Made by a program: the position numbers and the translations under genes. The notes under the pieces are model-generated. The model was not told the DNA's origin. It did no database searches and saw nothing but the letters and a program-made list of their open reading frames with translations. Below are positions 56,901 through 64,000 of a stretch of 64,000 nt of DNA, piece after piece (positions within the stretch are counted from its first letter, which is position 1; each line of letters begins with the position of its first letter). The DNA comes from a bacterium (GTDB lineage: Bacteria > Pseudomonadota > Alphaproteobacteria > Caulobacterales > Hyphomonadaceae), in assembly GCA_016125045.1 (NCBI GenBank), contig WGML01000002.1, forward strand, positions 434,001 through 498,000, written 5' to 3'.

Positions 56901-57383
56901 ACCTTCACCGGCGCGATGCGGGCGACCTACACCGCCTCCCTCGGGCCGGTCGACTTCAAGCCCTATATCGGCGCCGATGTGCTCACGCTGCAGCAGGACG
57001 CCCGTTCGGAGATCTCGACGGGCCAGTTCAACAACGGGGTTGAGGCCGACGAGGGCGATTCCACCCTCATCACCGCCTCCTATGGTGCGCGGCTCGCGGG
57101 CAATTGGGGCCGGACGGACGCGGTGGCGATCAATCCGGAGCTGTCGATCGGCTATCGCAACGTGCTCACCTTCGACAGCAATCCCGGAATGGCGCAGTTC
57201 AACGGCGTCGGCACGGCGTTCCAGCTCGCGACGGGTCGCGAGCCCGAAAGCGCGCTCACTGCCGGCTTCGGCTTCACCCTGCGCAGCCAGTTCCTGAAGC
57301 TCAATCTCGGCTATGACGGCGAGTTCGCGGACGGCGCCACCACCCATTACGGCTCGATCGCGCTGCGCTTCTCGTTCTGGTGA
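53988..57383 (+). CDS. Autotransporter with outer-membrane beta-barrel domain
   Basis: A 1131-residue type V secretion protein. The signal peptide is MSMKLRLLVGVAVPFAVSCV, with a likely cleavage after AYA near residue 25. A passenger rich in Gly, Ser, Thr and Asn follows with repeated short beta motifs (NSGQPANISITSAGSVTLTG, GRISAQFT). It ends in a barrel of about 270 residues starting near AAWVEEFGVYHTS and finishing in ALRFSFW, with a C-terminal aromatic. The passenger has two DxDxDG-type calcium-binding-like loops (DTDNDGDLDG and DDDRDGNFDE). The ATG at 53988 has GGGGAAAGAG upstream. Its 3' end overlaps the ptrB gene by 37 bases. Confidence 0.92.
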   Translation: MSMKLRLLVGVAVPFAVSCVAQAYAQEVTTPLTDPIRTSTANSGQPANISITSAGSVTLTGRDGETAVTVDSSNTLANAGSITVNNSNNAVGVRILPGLTTGYSGTGSILVLEDYTRTDTDNDGDLDGPLATGTGRFGLLLEAGAPMVGSITFGAGSRVEVEGNESAAVSLRSAIDGSFRQSGTTSLIGSNGFGVDMRGDISGDVAINGFVSAQGENSVGLRSLGAVGGEFMVGGTITATGFTSTTISNYVDPDVLPPGQPTIAERRDADDLLIGGPALRIAGNLARGLLLNGAATGGVDTTPDVKDAIQNFNENRTEATITAFGSSPAVLIQGLDGAASGLVLSRVRESVRDTLDDDRDGNFDEIIGTFNYDYGLVHRGLISANGLNVGFRATGLDVRGSADGLNTTTIEGGLFAGGQVIARAFEADSRAIVFGARGTTPRIDIAGVIQSTVFTETDHTAYGVLLESGAQVPAINVTGSITATTRGYDGSIFGIRDRSGTLTSIANSGRISAQFTDDDLTDDITSGAGRAIAIDVSANTSGVTLTQSDSRGDARIIGDVLFGSGADRFDLASGEVQGAVAFGMGADVLNIGAATLTGDVSFLGAGSQTTISGGTLNGALAFGGAGSSLSLTNRATYSGYLSSGPGDLAVSLSNSTLRQTPGATTRLSTFSAASGSELTFEIDRALVQRGTPVFEVAGAATLSADTRIAPVFRDVLTDSFNLRLISAGSLSLGGPVSAMLRSELPFLYQASLGTNAGNTAIDLSLRVKTAAELGLASYQAGSYSAVLGLLASNSEIGSAVSAITTAQDFSRAYTQLIPQSDGALLRVLETNATAAFGATARRLDLQTDRPDGRGAAWVEEFGVYHTSDASDQTPEISGGGFGVSAGYDFISRPNFVLGAFAALESIELEEQERRLSPLTLGQYSFGGYSGARFGAVSVNGAASVGFSEFSSTRRIEVGSFADTVTGDWNGTTFTGAMRATYTASLGPVDFKPYIGADVLTLQQDARSEISTGQFNNGVEADEGDSTLITASYGARLAGNWGRTDAVAINPELSIGYRNVLTFDSNPGMAQFNGVGTAFQLATGREPESALTAGFGFTLRSQFLKLNLGYDGEFADGATTHYGSIALRFSFW

Positions 57384-59527
57384 GCGATCGGCGCGAGGCG
57401 CGCGCCCGCCGCCTGCGCCGCCGTGACGGCGAACGCGAATTCGAGCGCGGTTTCTCTCAGGCCCGAGAAACGCCCCGACGCGCCGCCGTGCCCGGCCTCC
57501 ATGTTGATCTTCAGGAAATACGGTCCGCCATCCGGCGCCTCGGCGCGCAGACGAGCGACCCATTTGGCGGGCTCCCAATAGGTGACGCGCGGGTCCGAAA
57601 GCCCTCCAGTGACGAGTAAGGGCGGGTAGGGCTTGTCGCCGGTCTGGTCGTAGGGCGAATAAGCGGCGATCGCGTCATAGGCGGCGGGGTCCTGAAGCGG
57701 ATTACCCCATTCGGGCCATTCGGGCGGCGTCAGCGGCAGATCCTCATCGGACATCGTGTTGAGCACGTCGACGAACGGCACCGCCGCGATGGCGCCCGCG
57801 AACATCAGCGGATCGAGGTTCACCACCGCGCCGACCAGCATGCCGCCGGCCGAGCCGCCCATCGCGATCACCCGTCCGCGCGAGCTGTAGCCGCCGCGCG
57901 TGAGATGTTCGGCCGCCGCGAGGAAATCGGTGAAGGTGTTCGCCTTCCGGTCGAGCTTGCCGTCGAGATACCATTGATATCCTTTGGCGGTGGAGCCTCG
58001 CACATGGGCGATGGCGTAGATGAAGCCGCGATCGACGAGGCTCAGGCGGGCGGTGCGGAAGTCCGCCGGGATGGTGATGCCATAGGCGCCATAGCCGTAG
58101 AGCAGGAGCGGCGCGCTTCCGTCGAGCGGCGTCGAGGTCCGGCGCAGGATCGACACCGGGATCGAGGCGCCGTCCGCGGCGGGCGCCATCACGCGCTCGA
58201 CGACATAGTCGTTGGGATCGTGGCCGGAGGGAATGGTCTGGCGCTTGCGCAGGATGCGCGTGCGCTGCGCCATGTCGTAATCATACACCTCGGACGGGGT
58301 GGCGGGCGACGAATAGTCGAATCTCAGCGTCGTCGTGTCATAGGTGAGCCCGGCTGACGCCGCGATGGAATAGGCCGCCTCTCCGAACGCCACAGTGTGC
58401 TCCTCGCCCGAAGCGCGTTCGCGAACCACCAGCCTGGGCAGGCCCTCGGCGCGCTCCAGCCGCACCAGATGATCGCGGAAGGCCATCACGTCGAGCAGCA
58501 GCACGCCGGGCCGGTGCGGCGTGATCTCGGTGAGCTGCGGCGCATCCCCGTCGCCCACGTCGAGCGGGGTCTCGCAGAGCCGGAAATCCACCGCGCCGCC
58601 GGAATTGGTGCGCACCACAAACCGGTTGCCCCAGTCGACGACGCTGTAATCCACATCGCGCTCGCGCAGGGCGATCACGCGAGGCGCCGGCGTCTCGGCG
58701 TCCGCCGGAAACACCCGCCACTCCGAGGTCGTGTGATCGCGCGACACGATGAAGATGAAGCGGCCGGACAGGCTGCGATGAACGCCGACGAAGAAGCCGG
58801 GGTCCGGTTCGCGGTAGACCAGCTCATCCTCGCCCGAACCAAGCACCCGGCGGAACACCGCGGTCGGCCGGGCGTTCGCATCGCGCTCGACCCAGTAGAT
58901 CGCCCGTGAGTCGGCTGACCATGCAAAATCGCCATAGCAGCCGTCGATCCGGTCGGTGAGATCGGCGCCCGCGGCGAGGTCGCGGACGCGCAGGGAATAG
59001 AACTCCGATCCCTGATCGTCGACCGCATAGGCGAACAGCCGGTGGTCCGGCGAGTGCTCCGCCCGGCGGATGTCGAAATAGTCCGCCTCCGCGCCCATCG
59101 CGTCGCCGTCGATCAGCACCTCCTCGGCGGCCGACGCGTCGAAGGCGGACGCCGCGGGCCTGCGGGCGAACACCGGATACTCCCCGCCGTCGCGAAAGCG
59201 CCGGTAATAGGCCCACGGACCGTCCACCACCGGAACGGAGCTTTCATCCTCCTTGATGCGGCCGCGCATCTCAAGGAACAGCGCGTCGCGAAGCTCGGCT
59301 GTCGGAGTTTCGAGCTGGGCGTGGGTCCAGGCGTTCTCGGCTTCGAGATGATCGCGGATGCGGGCGTCGAGGACGCTCGCATCGCGCATCACCTCACGCC
59401 AATTGGCGGCCTTCATCCAGGCATAGGGGTCGGTTCGCGTCCGACCGATCTGCTCGATCGTCACGGGCTCGCGCGGCGCGGCGGGCGGGGGGAAGTCGGG
59501 GGCAAGTCCCGGAAATGATCGCAACAC
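57347..59527 (-). CDS. ptrB: Oligopeptidase B (S9 prolyl-oligopeptidase family)
   Basis: A 726-residue serine peptidase that cleaves peptides after basic residues. The N-terminal propeller begins VTIEQIGRTRTDPYAWMKAA. The C-terminal alpha/beta-hydrolase domain has the nucleophile in IAMGGSAGGMLVGAV (Ser of GGSAGG), with Asp in LSDPRVTYWEP and His in NMEAGHGGASGRF. It is cytoplasmic by composition, with no signal peptide. The gene ends inside the autotransporter 3' end (convergent overlap). It could also be another S9A member, but motif order fits oligopeptidase B. Confidence 0.9.
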   Translation of the reverse strand: MLRSFPGLAPDFPPPAAPREPVTIEQIGRTRTDPYAWMKAANWREVMRDASVLDARIRDHLEAENAWTHAQLETPTAELRDALFLEMRGRIKEDESSVPVVDGPWAYYRRFRDGGEYPVFARRPAASAFDASAAEEVLIDGDAMGAEADYFDIRRAEHSPDHRLFAYAVDDQGSEFYSLRVRDLAAGADLTDRIDGCYGDFAWSADSRAIYWVERDANARPTAVFRRVLGSGEDELVYREPDPGFFVGVHRSLSGRFIFIVSRDHTTSEWRVFPADAETPAPRVIALRERDVDYSVVDWGNRFVVRTNSGGAVDFRLCETPLDVGDGDAPQLTEITPHRPGVLLLDVMAFRDHLVRLERAEGLPRLVVRERASGEEHTVAFGEAAYSIAASAGLTYDTTTLRFDYSSPATPSEVYDYDMAQRTRILRKRQTIPSGHDPNDYVVERVMAPAADGASIPVSILRRTSTPLDGSAPLLLYGYGAYGITIPADFRTARLSLVDRGFIYAIAHVRGSTAKGYQWYLDGKLDRKANTFTDFLAAAEHLTRGGYSSRGRVIAMGGSAGGMLVGAVVNLDPLMFAGAIAAVPFVDVLNTMSDEDLPLTPPEWPEWGNPLQDPAAYDAIAAYSPYDQTGDKPYPPLLVTGGLSDPRVTYWEPAKWVARLRAEAPDGGPYFLKINMEAGHGGASGRFSGLRETALEFAFAVTAAQAAGARLAPIAHQNEKRSAIEP

Positions 59528-59632
59528 GCTGGATCGCCTCTTGGTCTGCCGCCCGCCCCGGCCATACGTGGCGCGCGCGTCGGCAGGCTTCCTATGAGTC
59601 GCCCGACCCGTGAAACGCTTCGCGCCGGTTGT

Positions 59633-60058
59633 TCAGGATTTTTCCTCGCCCTTCGTGCTGGGTTCGAACGACAGCACCGCGCCGTTGATGCAGTAGCGCA
59701 GGCCCGTCGGCTGCGGCCCGTCGGGGAAGACATGCCCCATGTGCGCGCCGCAATTGTCGCAATGCACCTCCGTGCGCGGCGCGATCAGCTTGTAATCGGT
59801 GCTCGTGCCGATGGGGGCGTCGTCGGCCGGGCGCCAGAAGGACGGCCAGCCCGAACCGCTGTCGTACTTGTGCTGCGAACTCCAGAGCACCGTCCCGCAG
59901 GCGACGCAGCGATAGACGCCTTCGCGCTTCTCGTCATTGTAGTTCCCGGGCGTGAAGGCGCGCTCGGTGCCCTCCTCGAAGGCGATCCGATACTGCTCCG
60001 GCGTCAGCCGCGATTTGATGTCCGCCGGGATCGCCGGCTTTTTGTTCCTGGTCGACAT
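59633..60058 (-). CDS. msrB: Peptide-methionine (R)-S-oxide reductase
   Basis: MsrB repairs methionine R-sulfoxide in oxidised proteins. The 141-residue protein has two zinc-binding CxxC pairs (RCVACG and HCDNCG) and the catalytic cysteine in RYCINGAVLSF. It also has SGSGWPSFW. It starts at an ATG with GGAGAG-like purines upstream. It is a stand-alone enzyme, not fused to MsrA. Confidence 0.95.
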   Translation of the reverse strand: MSTRNKKPAIPADIKSRLTPEQYRIAFEEGTERAFTPGNYNDEKREGVYRCVACGTVLWSSQHKYDSGSGWPSFWRPADDAPIGTSTDYKLIAPRTEVHCDNCGAHMGHVFPDGPQPTGLRYCINGAVLSFEPSTKGEEKS

Positions 60059-60184
60059 GTGGTCTCTCCATCGGCCGCCGCTCGCGGGGTCCGATCCTTG
60101 GCGACGGAGTCCTGCGTAACCGCCGCCGCCTTGAGATGCGCACGCCCGACGAACGCTCCAAGCCCCGCCGCAGTCACGAGCGCG

Positions 60185-60634
60185 TCAACCGCCATAGAGA
60201 ATCGACATGACCTCGGCGACGCAGGCGGGGCGCTCCTGCCCCTCGATCTCCACGGTCGAGAGCATGGTCATCTGCTTGCCGCCGGATCGCGCCTCGACCG
60301 AGAGGCATTTCTGCGACAGGCGGACCTTCGAGTTCACCGGCACCATGTTGGTGAACCGCACCTTGTTGGAACCGAAATTGATGCCGCGCGTCACCCCGTC
60401 CACGCGCAACACCTCGCTCGAGAGCACCGGCAGCAGGGAGAGCGTCAGATAGCCATGGGCGATCGGCGACCCGAGTTCGCGCGTCGCCCGCTCCACGTCG
60501 ACATGGATCCATTGATGGTCGCCGGTGGCTTCGGCGAACATGTTCACCTGTTCCTGCGTGATCTGTCGCCAGTTGGAGACGCCGACTTCCTGTCCGGCGA
60601 GGCTCTCAAGATCGTTGTAGTGGATCATGCGCAT
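60185..60634 (-). CDS. MaoC-family (R)-specific enoyl-CoA hydratase
   Basis: A 149-residue hotdog-fold protein. It begins NDLESLAGQEVGVSNWRQIT, has the catalytic-type segment AEATGDHQWIHVDVERA and GSPIAHGYLTLSLLPVL, and ends with EVMSILYGG. These match the MaoC hydratase-2 group that hydrates enoyl-CoA in fatty-acid and PHA metabolism. The two acyl-CoA ligases in the window are consistent with fatty-acid use, but no operon links them. Confidence 0.92.
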   Translation of the reverse strand: MRMIHYNDLESLAGQEVGVSNWRQITQEQVNMFAEATGDHQWIHVDVERATRELGSPIAHGYLTLSLLPVLSSEVLRVDGVTRGINFGSNKVRFTNMVPVNSKVRLSQKCLSVEARSGGKQMTMLSTVEIEGQERPACVAEVMSILYGG

Positions 60635-60738
60635 GGTGCGGGATTCCTCTTGTCCAAGGTCGTGTCAAAGCAATGTAGACCCTCAATCTAACCCCATTCC
60701 GGCGCGCGCCCAGAGGCAAGACGCGGAAATTTGACGGA

Positions 60739-62106
60739 TCAGGACGCGGCGCGTTGCGCGGTCGCCTCCACGTCCGGCGACATGCGCCAGATCGGGGTGA
60801 GGAACGCCATCCACACGATCAGCGCGAGCATGCCCACCGCCGGAACCAGGATCACGAGACGAGGCCCCGCATGGTCGGCGAAGACGCCAAGCATCGCGGC
60901 CCCGATCGGTGCGCCGCCCATGAAACCGAGCTGATAGATCGACAGCACCCGCGCCAGCATCGCCGGCGGCGCCGCCGCCTGGACGATCGCGCGGCTCATC
61001 ATGATGGAGACGCCCGCCGCCAGCCCCCAGATGAAGACGAGGCCGATGAACAGCGGGTAGGGCGTCTCTGTCACCAGGACGAGGATGCACGCGGACCCCA
61101 GCGCCTGCGCGATGAGCAGCAGCCGCCCCGGCCGCATCAGGCGCTTCACCCGCGACAGCGCCGCCGAAGAGCAGAACGCCCCCGCCCAGAAGGTCACGAA
61201 GATGTTCCTCAGCCCGCTAGAATTCTGCCCGTAGACGTCCGCATTGATGATCGGCAGCACGACCAGAAACGCCCCGATCACGAACACGCCGACGCCGAAC
61301 ATCGAGGCGACCATCGACCAGAGCACCGGGTCCGCGCGCACCGCCCGCATGCCCTCCGCGATGTCGCCGAACACCGCGCCGACGCCCGTCCGCCCGGTGC
61401 GCACCATGCGTCCGCGCGCAAGGAACACCGCGGCTCCGGCTCCCGCGGCGACGATCACCGTCTGAATCAACAGCAGCGGCCACACGCCGACATGTGACGC
61501 CAGCCCCCCGATCGCGAGGCCGACGATCTGCGCGGCGAACTGGGCGAGGGTCGCGAAGGCGACGCCCTGTTGCAGCGTGATCCCGGACCCGGCCTTCTGG
61601 CGGCGCTCCACCACCTCGTTGAGGATGGCGTCGCGCGCCGGGAGCATGAACGCCCCGATCGTCCCCATCGAAACCGCGTAGATCAGCATCATCCAGTAGG
61701 CGAGCGCGCCGCCCTCCAGGGCGAAGGAGAGGGCGGCCGCGGGCAGCGCGGCGAGCAGGTGGAAGATCAGCAGCAGCGTGCGGCCGTCGCCGCGCTCCGC
61801 CACCACGCCGCCAAGCAGGATGAACACGACGGAGGGTGCGGCGAGCGACATCTGCGCGAGGCCCAGCAGCGTGCCCGACACGTCGAGGATGTTCTTGAGC
61901 AGGTAGGGAAACAGCACAGTCTGCATGCCGAAGGCGACGAACCACGCCACCTGAACAAGGAGATACACCGGCAGCTCGACCATGGCGCGGCGATGACTGA
62001 GGCCCTGCAGTCCCTTGCCGGCGGCGATCGCCGACTCGACGCCGGAGGACGGAGACCCCGCCCCTTCCGATAATTCCTCGTCCAGCGCGTCAAGAGCGTC
62101 GTTCAT
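60739..62106 (-). CDS. MFS transporter
   Basis: A 455-residue transporter with about 12 membrane helices. The inter-helix loop GGVVAERGDGRTLLLIFH carries the MFS loop pattern, and MLPARDAILNEVVERRQKAGS is typical of the ENTS/MdfA-like enterobactin-exporter and MFS_3 groups. The start at 62106 (GAGG upstream) keeps the acidic N-terminus MNDALDALDEELSEGAGS. The substrate is unknown; efflux is likely by family. Confidence 0.85.
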   Translation of the reverse strand: MNDALDALDEELSEGAGSPSSGVESAIAAGKGLQGLSHRRAMVELPVYLLVQVAWFVAFGMQTVLFPYLLKNILDVSGTLLGLAQMSLAAPSVVFILLGGVVAERGDGRTLLLIFHLLAALPAAALSFALEGGALAYWMMLIYAVSMGTIGAFMLPARDAILNEVVERRQKAGSGITLQQGVAFATLAQFAAQIVGLAIGGLASHVGVWPLLLIQTVIVAAGAGAAVFLARGRMVRTGRTGVGAVFGDIAEGMRAVRADPVLWSMVASMFGVGVFVIGAFLVVLPIINADVYGQNSSGLRNIFVTFWAGAFCSSAALSRVKRLMRPGRLLLIAQALGSACILVLVTETPYPLFIGLVFIWGLAAGVSIMMSRAIVQAAAPPAMLARVLSIYQLGFMGGAPIGAAMLGVFADHAGPRLVILVPAVGMLALIVWMAFLTPIWRMSPDVEATAQRAAS

Positions 62107-62272
62107 TCGGGTCCTCGCGGAGGAGACGTTACCGCTAATCACCGGGGAGGGAAGCGGCGTTGAGGTCGCGATCGTTGCGAAGGCGATGGCTCCACCCTTG
62201 GGTGCGGGCGCGTTTCGGGGCATACTGCAGCCGCCCGTGGACAAGATGGGCGCGTGAAAGCCGGAGGGGCGT

Positions 62273-62698
62273 ATGCGGGGCGTGAGAATAACCGTCAGCT
62301 GGGTGCTCGCCCTGTTTCTTGCGGGAATGTTCCTCCTGATCGCGAACGAAACCCTGTTTCCGGCGACGGCGAGCCGCAACATCGTGTTTCCGACGATCGC
62401 CCAGGCAAGCGGCGTCGCCTACTGGGAGCCGACCGGGCGCTATCTCACCGGACTGGCGGACATTCTCGCGGCGTTTCTGATCCTGCTGCCCTGGACGCGC
62501 CGCATCGGCGCGCTGCTCGCGCTCGCCATCAGCGTGGGAGCGGTCGCCATGCATCTCACCTGGCTTGGAACGGACATCCCCGTGGAGTTCGGACAGGCCG
62601 AAACCGACAACGGGCAGTTGTTCACCCTCGCGCTCGGCCTTCTCGCGAGTTCGGTTCTGCTCGTCATCGTTCATCCGGGGCGCGCGAAATCCAGCTAG
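62273..62698 (+). CDS. DoxX-like four-helix membrane protein
   Basis: A 141-residue membrane protein with four hydrophobic helices (VSWVLALFLAGMFLLIANET, GRYLTGLADILAAFLILLP, IGALLALAISVGAVAMHLTW, LFTLALGLLASSVLLVIVH). A polar loop of TDIPVEFGQAETDNGQ separates the last two. The pattern resembles DoxX/DoxD-type proteins, but the match is by topology and not secure. Its role is unknown. It is divergent from the MFS gene. Confidence 0.65.
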   Translation: MRGVRITVSWVLALFLAGMFLLIANETLFPATASRNIVFPTIAQASGVAYWEPTGRYLTGLADILAAFLILLPWTRRIGALLALAISVGAVAMHLTWLGTDIPVEFGQAETDNGQLFTLALGLLASSVLLVIVHPGRAKSS

Positions 62699-62783
62699 GG
62701 CGCGCGAAAGCGCCGCGTGCTTGACGACCGGTTAACTGACAGCGCCGATTCTGCGCGCTGGATTCGGTCGCTCTGGAACCATC

Positions 62784-63950
62784 ATGTCGGACCATGTGGT
62801 GATGCCCCGCTCCGCGGAGGCCGTGGGCTTGCCCGCCGAAGCGGACGCCGCCGGCGGCGCGGTGCGCCGCGCGCTGGTGAAGCGGATCATGGATGTCGTT
62901 GCGCTGCCGGCCTCGCGGGCGGGTCTCCAGGACCGTGCGATCGCGGGCGATCTTCTGCTGGAAATGCTGGTCGACGCCGACATCGCGACACGGGAGCTGT
63001 GCGCCCGGCGCATGAAGGAGATGTCGCAGGCGCCGAAGCGGCTGCTTCGCTATCTGGCGCTCGACGTGCCGCAGGTGTCGCAGGCGCTGCTCGGTGAAAA
63101 CAAGGCGTTCGACGAATCCGATTTCGCCCACATCGTCCAGCACGGACAGTCCTTTCACCGCAAGCTGGTCGCCAGTCGCCGCGAGGCGGGGCCCGCCGTC
63201 GCGACCGCGATTGCCGAGAGCGAGGACGTGGAGGCGATCCGCCAGCTTCTGGCGAACCCGTTCGCACGGCTGTCGGACCGCTGCGTCGATCTGGTCGTCA
63301 ACATGTCGCGGGTGGAGCGCGATCTCGTGCCGCTGCTGATCGAGCGGGAGGAGCTGCGGCCGGCTCATGCGCTTGCGATGTTCTGGTGGGCGGCGGAGCG
63401 CGAGCGCCGCACGATCCTTCTGCGTTTCTCGGCCGAGCGCATGCTGCTCATCGACGCCTGTTCGGACATTTTCCGCATCGCCGGTGAGGAAGCTGTGTCC
63501 GATCCGCTCCTGCGCAAGGCGCTCCAGGTGATCGAGCGCCGCCAGCGGAGCCGCGCCGCCGCCGAGCGCTCGGCGTTCGGCTCGCTCGAGGACGCAGTGA
63601 AATTCGCGCGGTCACGAGGGATCGATCCCGCGCTCGCCGGGGAAATCTCCCACATGTGCGGCGTCCGCCCGCAGACCGGCGCGCGCATCTTCGCCGATCC
63701 CGGCGGCGAGGGCGTCGCGGTGATGTGCAAGGCGACGGGGCTCAAACGCCCCTTCCTCCAGGACCTCTGGATCGCGCTGCACGGGGACGATCCGGCCGCG
63801 CTCGCCCGCTATGACACGGTGCGCGAAATCTACGATTCGATCGCTGTGGCGAAGGCGCAGACCGTGCTGCGCTACTGGAACTGGTCGTTCAGCAGCGCCT
63901 ATGTGCCGGACGTGATGGGAACAGACGACGCCGCCCGCGCAAGCGGCTGA
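62784..63950 (+). CDS. DUF2336 domain protein
   Basis: A 388-residue, mostly helical, soluble protein typical of alphaproteobacteria. It has VRRALVKRIMDVVALPASRA near residue 27, the repeated helical segments LLRYLALDVPQVSQALLGEN and LLANPFARLSDRCVDLVVN, and RRTILLRFSAERM. DUF2336 proteins are HEAT-like and of unknown function. It ends 50 bases before the window edge. No domain for catalysis is seen. Confidence 0.88.
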   Translation: MSDHVVMPRSAEAVGLPAEADAAGGAVRRALVKRIMDVVALPASRAGLQDRAIAGDLLLEMLVDADIATRELCARRMKEMSQAPKRLLRYLALDVPQVSQALLGENKAFDESDFAHIVQHGQSFHRKLVASRREAGPAVATAIAESEDVEAIRQLLANPFARLSDRCVDLVVNMSRVERDLVPLLIEREELRPAHALAMFWWAAERERRTILLRFSAERMLLIDACSDIFRIAGEEAVSDPLLRKALQVIERRQRSRAAAERSAFGSLEDAVKFARSRGIDPALAGEISHMCGVRPQTGARIFADPGGEGVAVMCKATGLKRPFLQDLWIALHGDDPAALARYDTVREIYDSIAVAKAQTVLRYWNWSFSSAYVPDVMGTDDAARASG

Positions 63951-64000
63951 CGCGGCCCCGTCGGCCCCGTTCGCTCCGTCGGTCTGGCCCTCAGCCCTCT

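Overview
The window is a gene-dense, GC-rich chromosomal segment of an alphaproteobacterium. This is inferred from gene content: a DUF2336 protein, a DUF1499 protein, an HTH-citrate synthase paired with a plain citrate synthase, ZntB/CorA, YceI paralogues and the xseB-ispA-dxs order. A Caulobacterales, Maricaulales or Parvularculales type lineage would fit, but no rRNA is present to settle it. About 62 protein genes, two tRNAs and several intergenic repeat arrays can be supported. The first gene is cut by the left edge of the window.

Layout. 1-4715: a DUF885 fragment, then a mostly minus-strand block ending in uvrC. 4826-11875: aspartate aminotransferase, a short-chain dehydrogenase, two small exported proteins, an FAD-linked oxidase, a cytochrome b561-YceI fusion and a translationally coupled Sua5/TsaC. 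11976-16372: a histone H1-like Lys/Ala-rich protein with a strong terminator, an SPFH membrane protein, and three YceI genes in tandem. 16510-22553: a metallo-beta-lactamase protein, signal peptidase I, a histidine phosphatase, then the isoprenoid block xseB-ispA-dxs. 22561-24610: a compact three-gene island of foreign composition. 24611-36685: a mixed housekeeping region with an acyl-CoA ligase, CorA/ZntB, TlyA, AroC, a divergent citrate synthase pair, PdxH and a secreted cyclase-family protein. 36697-51415: PEP carboxykinase, GDPD lipoprotein, a second acyl-CoA ligase, peptide ABC transporter parts, a dual-specificity-phosphatase-like protein and a second metallo-beta-lactamase protein. 51485-63950: SppA, tRNA-Pro, tRNA-Gln, a large autotransporter, oligopeptidase B, MsrB, MaoC, an MFS transporter, a DoxX-like protein and a DUF2336 protein.

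The most interesting element is the island between dxs and an acetyltransferase gene. It encodes a PD-(D/E)XK nuclease-like protein, a ParA/MinD-type ATPase without ParB, and a 117-residue helical protein whose C-terminus looks SAP-like. The three genes are tightly coupled on the minus strand. Their base composition and codon use differ visibly from the surroundings. The island lies exactly between the stop codons of two convergent genes and is bordered by an 11-bp direct repeat (22550-22560 and 24611-24621). Recombination between the copies would restore convergent neighbours sharing a CTAG stop overlap. I do not recognise it as a named system; a small defence or mobile cassette is a reasonable hypothesis, not a conclusion.

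A second theme is a set of short intergenic tandem arrays. Each has contiguous 13-16 bp units with a different sequence, usually with a TGGC, TGGG or TGGCC core. They occur at 7341-7437, 39986-40037, 43082-43133, 53300-53347 and 53401-53460. Three of the arrays lie immediately or closely upstream of a start codon. A third theme is gene-family redundancy: four YceI domains, two citrate synthases with a periodic ATTGAT operator-like element between them, two acyl-CoA ligases and three GNAT acetyltransferases.
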